Shown here: positions 1 through 9,431 of the stretch, piece by piece
Layout of the letters: each line of letters begins with the position of its first letter
Position numbering within the stretch: position 1 is the stretch's first letter
Source of the DNA: Brevibacillus sp.
GTDB lineage: Bacteria > Bacillota > Bacilli > Brevibacillales > Brevibacillaceae
Assembly: GCA_017656235.1 (NCBI GenBank)
Contig: JACDOF010000008.1
Location: forward strand, 62,001 to 126,000
Length of the DNA stretch: 64,000 bases
Direction: 5' to 3'
Translations under genes and position numbers: made by a program
The notes under the pieces: model-generated
The model's database searches: none
Seen by the model: the letters and a program-made list of their open reading frames with translations, nothing else
What the model was told of the DNA's origin: nothing

Positions 1-1
1 T

Positions 2-1222
2 GGGACAGCGGAACTGGCTTACCGGCACGGGCTTACGGCACTCTGGTTCACGCTGGGCGGTGCGATCGCGCTGTTTCTGCTCGGCTGCTTCGCTGGCAGG
101 TTTCGAAGCGTCGGAGTGGAAACACTGCCAGCCGTGGTCGGCAGCTTATACGGCGATGGGGCGCGGCTGGGGGCCAGCTTGTTCTTATCGGTTGGGGTCT
201 TTATCCAGGTGATTGCCCAGCTTCTGGCGGCCCAACCGCTGCTTTCTGTATTATGGCCTGCACCGCTGGCCGCTGCGGCGGCGATTCCGGCGGTGCTGAT
301 CCTGGCCTATGTCTTTTTTGGCGGATTCATGGGAGCCAGTCTGGTTGGGTCCCTAAAGACCGCGTTGCTGGTCGCGCTGCTGGCTGTGGCGGGGGGATGG
401 CTGTACAGCCATCTGTCGCCAAACACATACCAGGGCTGGTGGGAGGCGGGACGGCTCTCTTTGTTCGCTGATGGTCTGTCTGCCGGATGGGCACAAGGAT
501 TGGCCATGGTGATCGGGATGTTTTCCACGCAAGCCTATCTGCAGCCGATCTTTGCCGGTCGCGATGTGAAAGCAGCCCGCCGCGGTTCGTTTCTGGCGGC
601 AGTCATTGTCCTGGTGATCGGGCTCACCAGTGCCTGGATCGGCCTGTTTATGAGGGACGCCCATCCCGGGATTGTGCCGCGTGAAGCGATTCCGCAGTTC
701 TTCCTGCAGCATGCCCCCGCTTGGCTGGCGGGCGGAGCGCTGGCCGTCATTCTGCTGTCGGTGGTAATGACAGGTGCCGCCCTCGTCCTCAGCATCGGGA
801 CCATTCTCAACCAGGACGTGATTCAACGCTTTCGAGCCCGCACATTCACTGACAAACAGCAGCTACTGCTCTCCCGTCTGCTGATTGTCACCTTGATTGG
901 AACGGCCTATCTGATCGTGCTGTCCAACGCCAACTCGCTGATTCTTGAGTGGGCCTTTCTTTCGATGACGCTGCGCGGAGTAACCGTGTTCTTCCCGGTC
1001 TTTTTCTACCTGCTCGGATTTCGACCGGCAAGTCGTCGGTTGGCGCTGCTCGCCATCTGGGGCGGGCCGATTGCCGCATTGTTGTGGGCCGTGCTTGCCT
1101 TTACCCGGACAGGCATTGACCCGCTTTATGTAGGGGGAGCGTTTAGTCTCTTGGCCATGACGGCGGACCGGTGGCGGGTAAAAACAAAAGCCCCCTCCCT
1201 GAAGCAGGATGCACAGGGATGA
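2..1222 (+). CDS. Sodium:solute symporter family protein, 5' truncated
   Basis: The reading frame is open from base 2, so the gene begins outside the window; 406 codons remain. The product is a very hydrophobic polytopic membrane protein with about ten predicted helices. Its helix pattern and the stretch SIGTILNQDVIQRF resemble the C-terminal part of the SSSF (PutP/PanF-like) Na+-coupled transporters, which import small solutes using the sodium gradient. The substrate cannot be told from what is visible. An ATG at 116 lies inside a helix and is not a credible start. The gene converges on ktrB with only 8 bp between the stop codons. Confidence 0.8.
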   Translation, partial: GTAELAYRHGLTALWFTLGGAIALFLLGCFAGRFRSVGVETLPAVVGSLYGDGARLGASLFLSVGVFIQVIAQLLAAQPLLSVLWPAPLAAAAAIPAVLILAYVFFGGFMGASLVGSLKTALLVALLAVAGGWLYSHLSPNTYQGWWEAGRLSLFADGLSAGWAQGLAMVIGMFSTQAYLQPIFAGRDVKAARRGSFLAAVIVLVIGLTSAWIGLFMRDAHPGIVPREAIPQFFLQHAPAWLAGGALAVILLSVVMTGAALVLSIGTILNQDVIQRFRARTFTDKQQLLLSRLLIVTLIGTAYLIVLSNANSLILEWAFLSMTLRGVTVFFPVFFYLLGFRPASRRLALLAIWGGPIAALLWAVLAFTRTGIDPLYVGGAFSLLAMTADRWRVKTKAPSLKQDAQG

Positions 1223-1227
1223 GGCTT
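1180..1227 (-). terminator. Terminator of the upstream-facing ktrB, inside the symporter 3' end
   Basis: On the minus strand an imperfect 14-bp stem (1214-1227 with 1188-1201) is followed by a TTGTTTT run. It lies just after the ktrB stop and overlaps the last codons of the convergent symporter gene. Confidence 0.55.
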
Positions 1228-1230
1228 CCC

Positions 1231-2580
1231 TCAACCAATCAAAATCTTTCCTTTGGGATAACGATAGTATTCTTTTTGCTTTCGCTGGGCGAGACCAATG
1301 GCGATGGTCAATGGTCCGATCCGGCCAATAAACATGGTCAGCGCGACAATCACCCGGCCAACCGGTGACAACTCAGGCGTCAGGCCCAGCGAAAGACCGA
1401 CCGTACCAAAGGCGGACGTTGCCTCAAACAAGATCACGATAAAGTCCACGTTTTTTTCCGTCAGGGAAAGGGCGATTGAGACGACGATGACAAAAAACAA
1501 CCCGCTCAACGTGACGGTCAGCGATTTGTAAATGAAAACGGGCTGGATGCGCTGCCGGAAGAAGACGACATCCTCCCGCCCTTTTACCTGTGACCAGACG
1601 GCACCGATCAAGGTGGCGAAGGTGGTTACCTTGATCCCGCCGCCTGCTGAACCGGGTGAAGCGCCGATAAACATCATCACTATGATCAAAAAGATCGTCG
1701 CCTGTTGAAAGTCGGCTACATTTAACGTGGTGGCCCCACCTGAACGCGGCGTAATGGCCTGGAAAAAGGAAGCGAAAACCTTGCCCAGTGTGGACAGCGG
1801 ACCAAGCGATTTGGGATTGTTGTATTCGATCAAAAGAATGATCATCATGGTAGCCAGCGTCAAGATGGTGGTGGTCACGAGCACCACCTTGGTATGCAGC
1901 GACAGGCGGCGCGTATGGCGGTATTCGTACAATTCGCTCATCACCAGAAACCCGATTCCGCCCACGAAGATCAACAGGCCGATGACGAGCGAGACGACGG
2001 GATCTTCAGTATAGTTGGTAAAACTGGTGAAACCGCCCATCAAGTCGAATCCGGCGTTGTTAAAGTTGGAAATCGCGTGGAACATGCCGTAGTAAAAGGC
2101 TTGTCCCAACGGCATCTCCCATGCAAAGCGGGTGGTCAGGATTAACCCGGCCACCAGTTCAATCACTACCGTGAAGAGCAGGATCCGCAGGACGAGGCGG
2201 ACGATGCCTTCGATCGAATTCTGATTCAGTGCCTGCTGCAGCACCAGGCGATCACTCAGTGAGATTCGCTTCCCCAGAAGAAAGGCAAAGAAGGTGGCAA
2301 ACGTCATGAAGCCGACACCGCCGATCTGGATCAGTGTCAGGATGACGACCTGGCCAAACGTTGAGAACGTCGTACCAGTATCCACGACAACCAAACCGGT
2401 CACACAAACAGCGGAAGTGGCCGTAAACAGGGCATCAATCCAGGAAATTCCCTCTCCGTCCAGCGTGGCCAGCGGAAGCCGCAGCAGAGCGGTTCCGCTC
2501 AGGATAATGGAGAGAATACCCAGCACCAGTACTTTTGGTGGGTTCACCTGCTCTTGTCGTTTTCTTGTTTTGGTTGGCAT
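1231..2580 (-). CDS. ktrB: Ktr/Trk potassium uptake channel subunit KtrB (first copy)
   Basis: Membrane subunit of a Ktr K+ uptake system, 449 residues, working with a cytoplasmic RCK subunit such as the KtrA encoded at 14314. It has the four pore repeats of the SKT family: CVTGL at residues 59-63, then FNNAGF, PRSGG and GTVGLSLGLTPE, where the glycines form the selectivity filter. The start at 2580 is preferred because AAGGAT lies about 10 bases upstream; the frame runs open to 2625 but has no ribosome site there. It ends in GKILIG, as KtrB proteins often do. A close paralogue of identical length lies at 7252-8601. Confidence 0.93.
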   Translation of the reverse strand: MPTKTRKRQEQVNPPKVLVLGILSIILSGTALLRLPLATLDGEGISWIDALFTATSAVCVTGLVVVDTGTTFSTFGQVVILTLIQIGGVGFMTFATFFAFLLGKRISLSDRLVLQQALNQNSIEGIVRLVLRILLFTVVIELVAGLILTTRFAWEMPLGQAFYYGMFHAISNFNNAGFDLMGGFTSFTNYTEDPVVSLVIGLLIFVGGIGFLVMSELYEYRHTRRLSLHTKVVLVTTTILTLATMMIILLIEYNNPKSLGPLSTLGKVFASFFQAITPRSGGATTLNVADFQQATIFLIIVMMFIGASPGSAGGGIKVTTFATLIGAVWSQVKGREDVVFFRQRIQPVFIYKSLTVTLSGLFFVIVVSIALSLTEKNVDFIVILFEATSAFGTVGLSLGLTPELSPVGRVIVALTMFIGRIGPLTIAIGLAQRKQKEYYRYPKGKILIG

Positions 2581-2694
2581 CGTACCGCATCCTTTTGCTA
2601 TCTGAAACTTACGTGACTTACCCACTCATGTTAGTATATCGGATGAGAGGAAAAAATAAAACTATTCCATCCCATTCCGAAAAGGAGAGAATCG

Positions 2695-3201
2695 ATGAGT
2701 ACAGTAGCGCACAAGGCTGAAGCGCCGAAAGCAGTCGGCTGTATGGTGATCACCGTATCCGACACGCGTACGGAAGCAACCGACAAGAGCGGCCGACTCA
2801 TGAAGCAGTATCTGGAAGAAGCGGGTCATCGAACCGTATTGTACCAGATCGTCAAAGACGAGCGGAAAGAGATTGTGGAAGCAATACAGACTGGAGCGTC
2901 TCACCCGGAAGTGGACGTTATCCTGTTAAATGGCGGAACCGGCATCGCTGTACGAGACACTACCTATGAAGCGGTGAGAGAGCTGCTGGAAAAAGAGATG
3001 CCAGGTTTCGGAGAACTGTTCCGCTATTTGAGTTTTACCGAAGATATCGGGTCGGCTGCGATCTTGAGCAGGGCAGTGGCAGGAACCTACCGCGGCAGGG
3101 CGATTTTTTCCACACCAGGGTCATCAGGAGCGGTTCGCCTGGCGATGAGCCGACTCATCGTGCCGGAGTTGGGCCATGTGGTGCGGGAACTGCGAAAGTG
3201 A
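2695..3201 (+). CDS. moaB: Molybdenum cofactor biosynthesis protein MoaB/MogA family
   Basis: A 168-residue MoaB/MogA-like protein, the family that adenylylates molybdopterin before molybdate insertion. The family fold is visible from the N-terminal beta strand (VITVSDTRT) and the nucleotide/MPT-binding motif LNGGTG at residues 78-83, followed by RD at 87-88. The C-terminal FSTPGSSGAVRLAM also fits the family. AAAAGGAGAG precedes the ATG. No other moa or moe gene is in the window, so its precise step (MoaB versus MogA) cannot be fixed. The 3' end overlaps the frame of the next gene, suggesting co-transcription. Confidence 0.9.
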   Translation: MSTVAHKAEAPKAVGCMVITVSDTRTEATDKSGRLMKQYLEEAGHRTVLYQIVKDERKEIVEAIQTGASHPEVDVILLNGGTGIAVRDTTYEAVRELLEKEMPGFGELFRYLSFTEDIGSAAILSRAVAGTYRGRAIFSTPGSSGAVRLAMSRLIVPELGHVVRELRK

Positions 3202-3224
3202 TGAGAGGGAAGGTGGAACGGCTG

Positions 3225-5021
3225 ATGAACATCGTATTATGCACGCTGAACGCCAAATACATTCATTCCTCGTTGGCCCTGCGCTATTTGCGCAGCTACG
3301 TCCGACCGTTCTTCCCTGATGTGGATCTGGTGGAATACACGATTAACGACGTGACGATGAACATCGTGGGCGACATCTTCAAGCGCAAACCGGATCTCGT
3401 CGCGTTTTCCTGCTATATCTGGAATATTCGCGAGACATTGGACGTCATCAGCAATGTCAAAAAAGTGCTGCCCAAGGTGCCGATCGTGCTGGGCGGTCCG
3501 GAAGTGACGTACGACGCAGACCATTGGCTGGGGCAGTATCCGGCGATCGACGTGATTGTGCTGGGGGAAGGGGAGCAGACCTTCCTGGAGCTGTGCCAGC
3601 AGTACAGCGAGGCGAAGCGTGCGGGTGCCCTACCCGATCTGAAAACAGTCAACGGGATTGCTTATCGGGACGGCGAAGGACGCGTGCGCTATACCATGCC
3701 CCGCGAGCAGTTGAAGGATCTGGACGCGATTCCCTCCCCGTATGAGGATCATCTGGATGAACTGGACAACCGGGTGGTTTACTTTGAAGCCTCTCGCGGC
3801 TGTCCCTTCAAGTGCCAGTACTGCCTTTCCTCGATAGAAGACGGCGTCCGTTACTTTTCGCTGGAGCGGGTCAAGCGGGATTTGAAGCGGTTGATCGACC
3901 ACGGTGTCAAGACGATCAAGTTCGTAGACCGAACGTTTAACATCCACAAGAAATACGCGTTGGAAATTTTTCAGTTTTTGATCGACAACCACAACGGCAC
4001 CGTTTTCCAGTTTGAGATTACTGCCGACATCTTAAAGCCGGACGTGGTCGACTTTCTGGCCGAAAACGCGCCCCCGGGAATCTTCCGCTTTGAGATCGGC
4101 GTCCAATCGACCAACGATGAAACCAACAGGCTGGTACAGCGGATTCAAAACTTTTCCAAGCTGAGCCATACTGTCAAACGGATTAAGGAATCGGGCAAGA
4201 TCACCCAGCATCTTGATTTGATTGCCGGTCTGCCAGAGGAGGATTACGCTTCGTTTCGCAAAACGTTTAACGACGTGTTCGCCCTGCGGCCGGAGGAGCT
4301 GCAGCTGGGCTTCCTGAAAATGCTCCGCGGAACCGGGGTGCGAGCCCGCGCCGCCAATCACGGCTATGTTTTCATGGACGGAGCGCCGTATGAAATCCTC
4401 TGCAACAACTCCCTTTCCTTTGAAGAGATGCTTCGGATCAAACGGGTGGAGGACGTACTGGAGAAGTACTGGAATGCGCACCGCATGGACCGGACACTGG
4501 AATGGATACTGGCCCATCACTTTGCGACACCGTTTGACTTCTTTCAGGAGTTCGGCGATTACTGGGAAGAACAGGGGTGGAGCCGCCTGGGCCACCAGCT
4601 TGAGGACTTGTTTGTCCGTCTCTACCAGTTCTTGCAAGACCGTAAGACCGATGGCCTGGAGCATGTGCTTAGCTTGATGAAGTTCGATTTCCTCTACACG
4701 CAGAAACACCGGCCGCGCAAGCTGTGGTGGCCGGATGTGGTGGAGAAGGGGGAGCTGCAGCAGGTCTACCAGCATTTGCAGCGGGAATGGTCGGCAGGAA
4801 CAGGGCGAGACGACTGGTGTGGTGACTTTTTGGCTCGTCTTTCCTCGGAAAAAGAGTATTTTAAACACACCGTGGTCACAGGGGTTTCTTTTGACATCGG
4901 TCGCTGGTTGGAGCAGGGGCAGTTTGTTCCGGGGGAGTTCACGCTGGTCGTTTATTACCCCTATCAAGCGGATATGAGCAATGAGTATGTGGTTGTAGAG
5001 CGTCCGCAGCCGGTGGCCTGA
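3225..5021 (+). CDS. B12-binding domain radical SAM protein (DUF4080 type)
   Basis: A 598-residue radical SAM enzyme. The N-terminal 130 residues have a cobalamin-binding Rossmann-like pattern (LGGPEVTYD). The SAM-cluster motif C-x3-C-x2-C is CPFKCQYC at Cys193, Cys197 and Cys200. The C-terminal 200 residues match the uncharacterised DUF4080 extension. Substrate unknown; B12 radical SAM proteins commonly do methyl transfers or ring rearrangements. The start at 3225 is chosen because GGAAGGTGG lies 9 bases upstream; an ATG at 3198 overlaps moaB and lacks a site. It probably shares a transcript with moaB. Confidence 0.87.
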   Translation: MNIVLCTLNAKYIHSSLALRYLRSYVRPFFPDVDLVEYTINDVTMNIVGDIFKRKPDLVAFSCYIWNIRETLDVISNVKKVLPKVPIVLGGPEVTYDADHWLGQYPAIDVIVLGEGEQTFLELCQQYSEAKRAGALPDLKTVNGIAYRDGEGRVRYTMPREQLKDLDAIPSPYEDHLDELDNRVVYFEASRGCPFKCQYCLSSIEDGVRYFSLERVKRDLKRLIDHGVKTIKFVDRTFNIHKKYALEIFQFLIDNHNGTVFQFEITADILKPDVVDFLAENAPPGIFRFEIGVQSTNDETNRLVQRIQNFSKLSHTVKRIKESGKITQHLDLIAGLPEEDYASFRKTFNDVFALRPEELQLGFLKMLRGTGVRARAANHGYVFMDGAPYEILCNNSLSFEEMLRIKRVEDVLEKYWNAHRMDRTLEWILAHHFATPFDFFQEFGDYWEEQGWSRLGHQLEDLFVRLYQFLQDRKTDGLEHVLSLMKFDFLYTQKHRPRKLWWPDVVEKGELQQVYQHLQREWSAGTGRDDWCGDFLARLSSEKEYFKHTVVTGVSFDIGRWLEQGQFVPGEFTLVVYYPYQADMSNEYVVVERPQPVA

Positions 5022-5116
5022 CTGAACATGGCCGCATCCCCCTGTCAACTTATTCGGCATTTTTCCCGCTCAGGGTATAACCCGTGAGAGCGGGACGTTT
5101 AAACCAGAAAGCGGGC

Positions 5117-7033
5117 CTATTGCTGTTCGTTGATCAGTTTTTCCAATTCATCCAGCGTCTCCTTAAACACATCCATCGCCTGCTGGATTGGTTCAGCCGT
5201 GGACATGTCCACGCCTGCTGCTTTCAGCACGTCAATCGGCGGCGCGGAATTGCCGGCTGCGAGGACGTTGTCGCGGATGCGCGCAACCGCGGTTTCGCCT
5301 TCGTCCAGCACTTGCTTGGCCAGCGCGACGGAAGCGGCAAAGCTGGTGGAGTACTGGTAGACGTAGAAGTTGTAGTAGAAGTGGGGAATCCGTGCCCACT
5401 CCATGGCAATCTCATCGTCCGATACCATTGCCGGGCCGTAGTATTTTTTGTTGATCTCCAGATAAAGTTTTTTCAGCGCTTCGGCATTCAGTGCTTCCCC
5501 GGCTGCTTCTTTCTCGTGGATCGCTTTCTCAAACTCGGCAAACTGGGTCTGCCTGAACAAGGTGCCGCGGAAGTTCTCCAGGTACTGATTGAGCAGGTAC
5601 ATCTTTTCCTCTTTGGTTTTGGCCTTGGCGTACAGGCTCTTGAACAGCAGTGTTTCGTTCATGGTAGAGGCCACTTCAGCAGTAAAGGTCGGGTAGTTGG
5701 AAGAGATGTACGGCTGTTTTTGATTGGTGTAGTAGGACTGCATCGCATGACCCATTTCATGAGCGATGGTAAACACGTCGTCAAGTGTGCCCTGATAGTT
5801 TAACAGGACGTATGGATGGGTGTCGTAGGTTCCCCACTGGTATGCACCCGAACGCTTGTCGTCGGTGGAATAAACGTCCACCCAGCCGCCGGCAAAGCCT
5901 TCAGCCAGCTTGTTGACGTACTCTTCACCAAGCGGGCTCAGCCCTTCCAGTACAATCTGCTTTGCCTCCTCATAAGGAATGTAGCGGTCGTCAGAGGAAA
6001 CAACCGGCGTGTAGATGTCGTACATGTGCAGTTCATCCACGCCCAGCATTTTCTTCTTCAGTTCCATGTAACGGTGCAGCAGAGGCAGATTGGCATTGAC
6101 GGTTTCGATCAACTGATCGTAGACCTCTGTTGGAACGTGGTTGGGGTGAAGGCTGGCTTCCAGGGCGGAGTCATACTTTCTTGCTCCCGCGTAGAAGTTG
6201 TTCGCCTTCACTTCGGCGGCCAGCGTCTGGGCAAAGGTGTCCTGAAACCTGGCCAGTGTGTGGTAGTAGGCTTCAAAGGCCGCTTTGCGCACAGAGCGGT
6301 CTTTGCTGTCCATGTAGGAGATGAAGTTGGCACGGGTGAGCTGTACCTCTTTGCCGTTCTCATCCTTGATCTTGGGGAAGGTGACGTCCTTGGCCAGCAT
6401 GCCGTAAATGTTTTCCCCCGCCCCGCCGACCGGTGTCGACTTGGCCAGCAGTTCTTCCATTTCGATCGTCAGGCTGTGCGGTTTTGCCCGCAGCGCATCT
6501 TCCAGAAATGTCTTGTATGCGGTCAGTTCTTCGGAGGCCAGGAACTGTTTCATCCTGGCATCCGGCACAGCAACGATTTCCGGCACCAGCCAGGACGTTT
6601 TTTCGCGGACCAGCGTACTCATCTTTTCAGCGCGATCTGCCAGTTCTTGCAGTTCGGGATTGGCCATATTGACATCCATGGCCATGTTGGCGTAAACATA
6701 CGCTTTGTCGTGCAGACGGCTTAATGTGCTGTAATCCTCCAGCGCTTCAAGCAGATTGGCCTGGGAGGTACCCAGTTTGCCCTGATGCTTGACGAATTCG
6801 CCGGCAAGCTGCTCCACCTTTTTTACATCGGCTTCCCAAGCCGCTCTGTCGGGATAGATGTGTTCCAGCTTCCACTTGTACATGTCGGGAATCTCGGTGC
6901 GGTTCTTGTACGCTGGCGGCTGCTGTTCCGCAAAAGCGACAGCATGCGGTGACAGCGGCACAACCGGGATGACGTTTGTGCCAAGCGTCAGGGCGACTGC
7001 TGTCAGCGTAGGCAGAAAAGGTTTTTTCTTCAT
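5117..7033 (-). CDS. pepF: Oligoendopeptidase F with N-terminal signal peptide
   Basis: M3-family zinc metallopeptidase of 638 residues that cleaves short peptides. The zinc motif HEMGH is at 425-429. The order of domains matches PepF: helical N-terminal region, then the catalytic domain, ending with the conserved YVYQYSTSFAAS block. Unlike the cytosolic PepF proteins of many Bacilli, this one begins with a lysine-rich start, a hydrophobic stretch and a plausible signal peptidase site near VAFA-EQ (about residue 36), so it is probably exported. The ribosome site AAAGGGGGC lies 8 bases before the ATG. It stands alone, convergent to the radical SAM gene. Confidence 0.92.
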   Translation of the reverse strand: MKKKPFLPTLTAVALTLGTNVIPVVPLSPHAVAFAEQQPPAYKNRTEIPDMYKWKLEHIYPDRAAWEADVKKVEQLAGEFVKHQGKLGTSQANLLEALEDYSTLSRLHDKAYVYANMAMDVNMANPELQELADRAEKMSTLVREKTSWLVPEIVAVPDARMKQFLASEELTAYKTFLEDALRAKPHSLTIEMEELLAKSTPVGGAGENIYGMLAKDVTFPKIKDENGKEVQLTRANFISYMDSKDRSVRKAAFEAYYHTLARFQDTFAQTLAAEVKANNFYAGARKYDSALEASLHPNHVPTEVYDQLIETVNANLPLLHRYMELKKKMLGVDELHMYDIYTPVVSSDDRYIPYEEAKQIVLEGLSPLGEEYVNKLAEGFAGGWVDVYSTDDKRSGAYQWGTYDTHPYVLLNYQGTLDDVFTIAHEMGHAMQSYYTNQKQPYISSNYPTFTAEVASTMNETLLFKSLYAKAKTKEEKMYLLNQYLENFRGTLFRQTQFAEFEKAIHEKEAAGEALNAEALKKLYLEINKKYYGPAMVSDDEIAMEWARIPHFYYNFYVYQYSTSFAASVALAKQVLDEGETAVARIRDNVLAAGNSAPPIDVLKAAGVDMSTAEPIQQAMDVFKETLDELEKLINEQQ

Positions 7034-7251
7034 TGGACTGCCCCCTTTATAAACAAGTATTTTTATTTATAAAAAGATATTAATCAAAAAGGATGGTTTT
7101 TCTTTCTTTTTTTCAAAATATGGATGAGAGTCATTTTGTAATAGCTTTGGCTGATCGCGTTTTTTCTATGATTAGTGATGATAACCTTGTATGACGGTTT
7201 CATTTTGTTTACCATGGGGTTGTGCATAAAAACAGTCGGGTAGGGGCGGTT

Positions 7252-8601
7252 ATGAAACCATATCGCGAAAAAATTGGCTTTACGTTTAACCCACCCCAGG
7301 TTCTGGTCATCGGGTTTGCGGTCATCATCGTCATTGGCGCCGTACTGCTCCGCCTGCCCATCGCCACTCAAGATGGACAAGGGCTCGCCTGGTTGGACGC
7401 TTTCTTTACCGCCACCTCGGCCACCTGTGTAACCGGATTGGTGGTGGTCGATACCGGCACCACGTTTAGTCTGTTTGGTCAACTGGTGATCCTCAGCCTG
7501 ATCCAGGTGGGCGGGCTGGGCTTCATGACCTTCGCCACGCTGTACGCCCTGGTCATCGGGAAGCGGGTGTCGCTGAAGGAACGTCTGCTCCTGCAGGAAT
7601 CGCTTAATCAGGTTTCCATCGAAGGCGTAGTGCGATTGGTCAAGCTGCTGATTGTCTTCACGGCCATTATCGAGCTGGCTGGCGGACTGCTGCTGGCTGT
7701 CCGTTTCTCGTACGACATGCCGCTGGCACAGGCGATCTATTACGGCTTGTTCCATTCCATATCCAACTTCAACAATGCCGGGTTTGACCTGATGGGTGAG
7801 TTTCGCAGCTTTACGGCATACGTGGATGATCCCCTTATCAACATCGTGTTGTATTTGCTGATCGTATCGGGCGGATTGGGATTTATTGTCATGGCCGAAC
7901 TGTACGATTACCGCTTTCGCCGCCGCTTGTCGATGCACACCAAGGTGGTGCTGACGACGACGGCCAGCTTGCTTGCGCTTGGCACCGTTGTCATCTTTTT
8001 GCTGGAGTACCACAATCCCAAGACTCTGCAGCCGCTGTCGATGTCGGGGAAGCTGCTGGCGTCGTTGTATCAGTCGGTGACACCGCGGACGGCAGGCTCC
8101 AATACGCTTAACATCGCCGATATGCACCACTCCACGATTTTTTTCATCATGTTCTTGATGTTTATCGGGGCTTCTCCCGGTTCCACCGGCGGCGGTATCA
8201 AGACGACCACGTTTGCCACTTTGATGGGGGCAGTGTGGTCACAGGTGAAGGGCAGGGAAGATGTTGTCTTTTTCCGCCAGCGCATCATGCCGCATATGGT
8301 GGCCAAATCGCTTACGGTGATTGTCAGCAGCTTGTTTCTGCTTGCCGTTACCACCATGGTTTTGACAATTACGGAAGGACAAAAAGACTTTCTGATGATC
8401 CTGTTTGAAGCCACGTCGGCTACCTCGACGGTGGGGCTGTCGTTGGGGCTGACGCCGGAGCTGACGCCTTGGGGGCGGATGATGCTCATTGTGACGATGT
8501 TTGCAGGCCGGGTTGGCCCGCTGACGATTGCTTTCGCGTTGGCCCAGCGGAAGCGGAAAGAGTATTTCCGCTACCCGCAGGGAAAAATCATGATTGGGTA
8601 A
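7252..8601 (+). CDS. ktrB: Ktr/Trk potassium uptake channel subunit KtrB (second copy)
   Basis: A second 449-residue KtrB paralogue, alignable end to end with the product at 1231-2580. Pore-loop motifs are CVTGL (59-63), FNNAGF, PRTAGSNTLN and STVGLSLGLTPE. The ATG at 7252 is preferred because AGGGG precedes it by 6-7 bases, and the protein then starts at the same place as its paralogue; an earlier ATG at 7222 adds 10 residues without support. The 200 bases upstream are clearly AT-richer than the surroundings. Its partner is likely the RCK subunit at 14314, since no ktrA is adjacent. Confidence 0.93.
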   Translation: MKPYREKIGFTFNPPQVLVIGFAVIIVIGAVLLRLPIATQDGQGLAWLDAFFTATSATCVTGLVVVDTGTTFSLFGQLVILSLIQVGGLGFMTFATLYALVIGKRVSLKERLLLQESLNQVSIEGVVRLVKLLIVFTAIIELAGGLLLAVRFSYDMPLAQAIYYGLFHSISNFNNAGFDLMGEFRSFTAYVDDPLINIVLYLLIVSGGLGFIVMAELYDYRFRRRLSMHTKVVLTTTASLLALGTVVIFLLEYHNPKTLQPLSMSGKLLASLYQSVTPRTAGSNTLNIADMHHSTIFFIMFLMFIGASPGSTGGGIKTTTFATLMGAVWSQVKGREDVVFFRQRIMPHMVAKSLTVIVSSLFLLAVTTMVLTITEGQKDFLMILFEATSATSTVGLSLGLTPELTPWGRMMLIVTMFAGRVGPLTIAFALAQRKRKEYFRYPQGKIMIG

Positions 8602-8714
8602 GACGTAACCTTTATTGCGCTTTGTACGTATACCTGAGTAATTGTGTTGTGGGCCGCTGCCGCAGTAGGCGAAACATTGGCCCTGCCAGGGGGCGTACAG
8701 ACAGATCGCCAGAG

Positions 8715-8785
8715 AACGGGGACGGCAGGTGAGTCCAAGGCAGGGCTGGTGCCGCCGGTGGACCGCTTTGCCTGCCCGTCCTTCA
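8715..8785 (+). promoter_or_regulatory. Structured 5' leader of the dedA gene
   Basis: Three nested helices sit just before the dedA ribosome site: GGACG-GCAGG (8720-8729) with CCTGC-C-CGTCC (8771-8781), GTCCA (8733-8737) with TGGAC (8759-8763), and GGCA (8739-8742) with TGCC (8750-8753). There is no T run, so this is not a simple terminator. It matches no riboswitch consensus I recognise. Confidence 0.4.
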
Positions 8786-8802
8786 GTTAGGAGAATCCCG
8801 CG

Positions 8803-9426
8803 ATGGAAATCAGCATTGCTTCTCTTTTGCACTTTATTGAACAATACGGATACCTCGCTTTGTTTTTTTTGCTGTGGCTGGGAATCGTCGGCCTGCCGAT
8901 TCCTGACGAATTGGTGGTGGCGACTGGCGGGTTTGTCGCCTCGCTTGGTTACCTCGATCCGTTTTATGCCTTTTTGTTTGATTATTTGGGCGTTGTGTCC
9001 GGACTGACGGTTGGCTACTTGTTGGGGAGATGGTTCGGCAAGCCAATTCTCCGCTGGTTGTCAAGGAAAAAGAAGATAGCTCGTTCCATCTCCCGCGCCA
9101 CTGCCCTGATCGAGAAGTACGGCCCGTATGCGCTCTGCCTCAGCTATCTGTTTCCGGTGGTTCGCCACATCGTTCCCTACATTGTGGCCATCGGCGGGAT
9201 GAAGTTTCGCCGCTACGCGCTGTTTTCCTACTCGACCGGTTTGGTTTGGACGTTTGCCTTTTACATGGTCGGCTTCCTGTTTGGACAAAACATGGATGTG
9301 ATCATCGAGGTGTCGCGCCGGTACGGCTATTATGCATTGGGGCTCATGGCGGTACTGGCAGTGGGCGGATTCCTCGTTCGCCGGCTGGTCATCGCCAACC
9401 GCTCCTATCATCCGGAGAGGGATTAG
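8803..9426 (+). CDS. DedA family membrane protein
   Basis: A 207-residue DedA/VTT-domain protein with four to five hydrophobic helices. DedA proteins are proposed lipid scramblases or transporters affecting envelope homeostasis; some recycle undecaprenyl phosphate. Family marks are the LPIPDELVV segment near residues 28-36, the amphipathic GRWFGKP region and the RHIVPYIVAIGGM block with its conserved arginine and proline. AGGAG lies about 8 bases before the ATG. The next gene begins 5 bases after the stop. Confidence 0.88.
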   Translation: MEISIASLLHFIEQYGYLALFFLLWLGIVGLPIPDELVVATGGFVASLGYLDPFYAFLFDYLGVVSGLTVGYLLGRWFGKPILRWLSRKKKIARSISRATALIEKYGPYALCLSYLFPVVRHIVPYIVAIGGMKFRRYALFSYSTGLVWTFAFYMVGFLFGQNMDVIIEVSRRYGYYALGLMAVLAVGGFLVRRLVIANRSYHPERD

Positions 9427-9431
9427 CGGCC

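Noticed and set aside
4032..5060. Long antisense ORF of 342 codons opposite the radical SAM gene
   Set aside because: A shadow frame in a GC-rich gene; low-complexity composition and no start site.
5065..5094. CCCGCTC/GAGCGGG hairpin between the radical SAM and pepF genes
   Set aside because: No T run on either strand in the needed position, so it is not convincing as a terminator.
7034..7251. c-di-AMP or K+ riboswitch before the second ktrB
   Set aside because: AT-rich region without the conserved core of the ydaO family.
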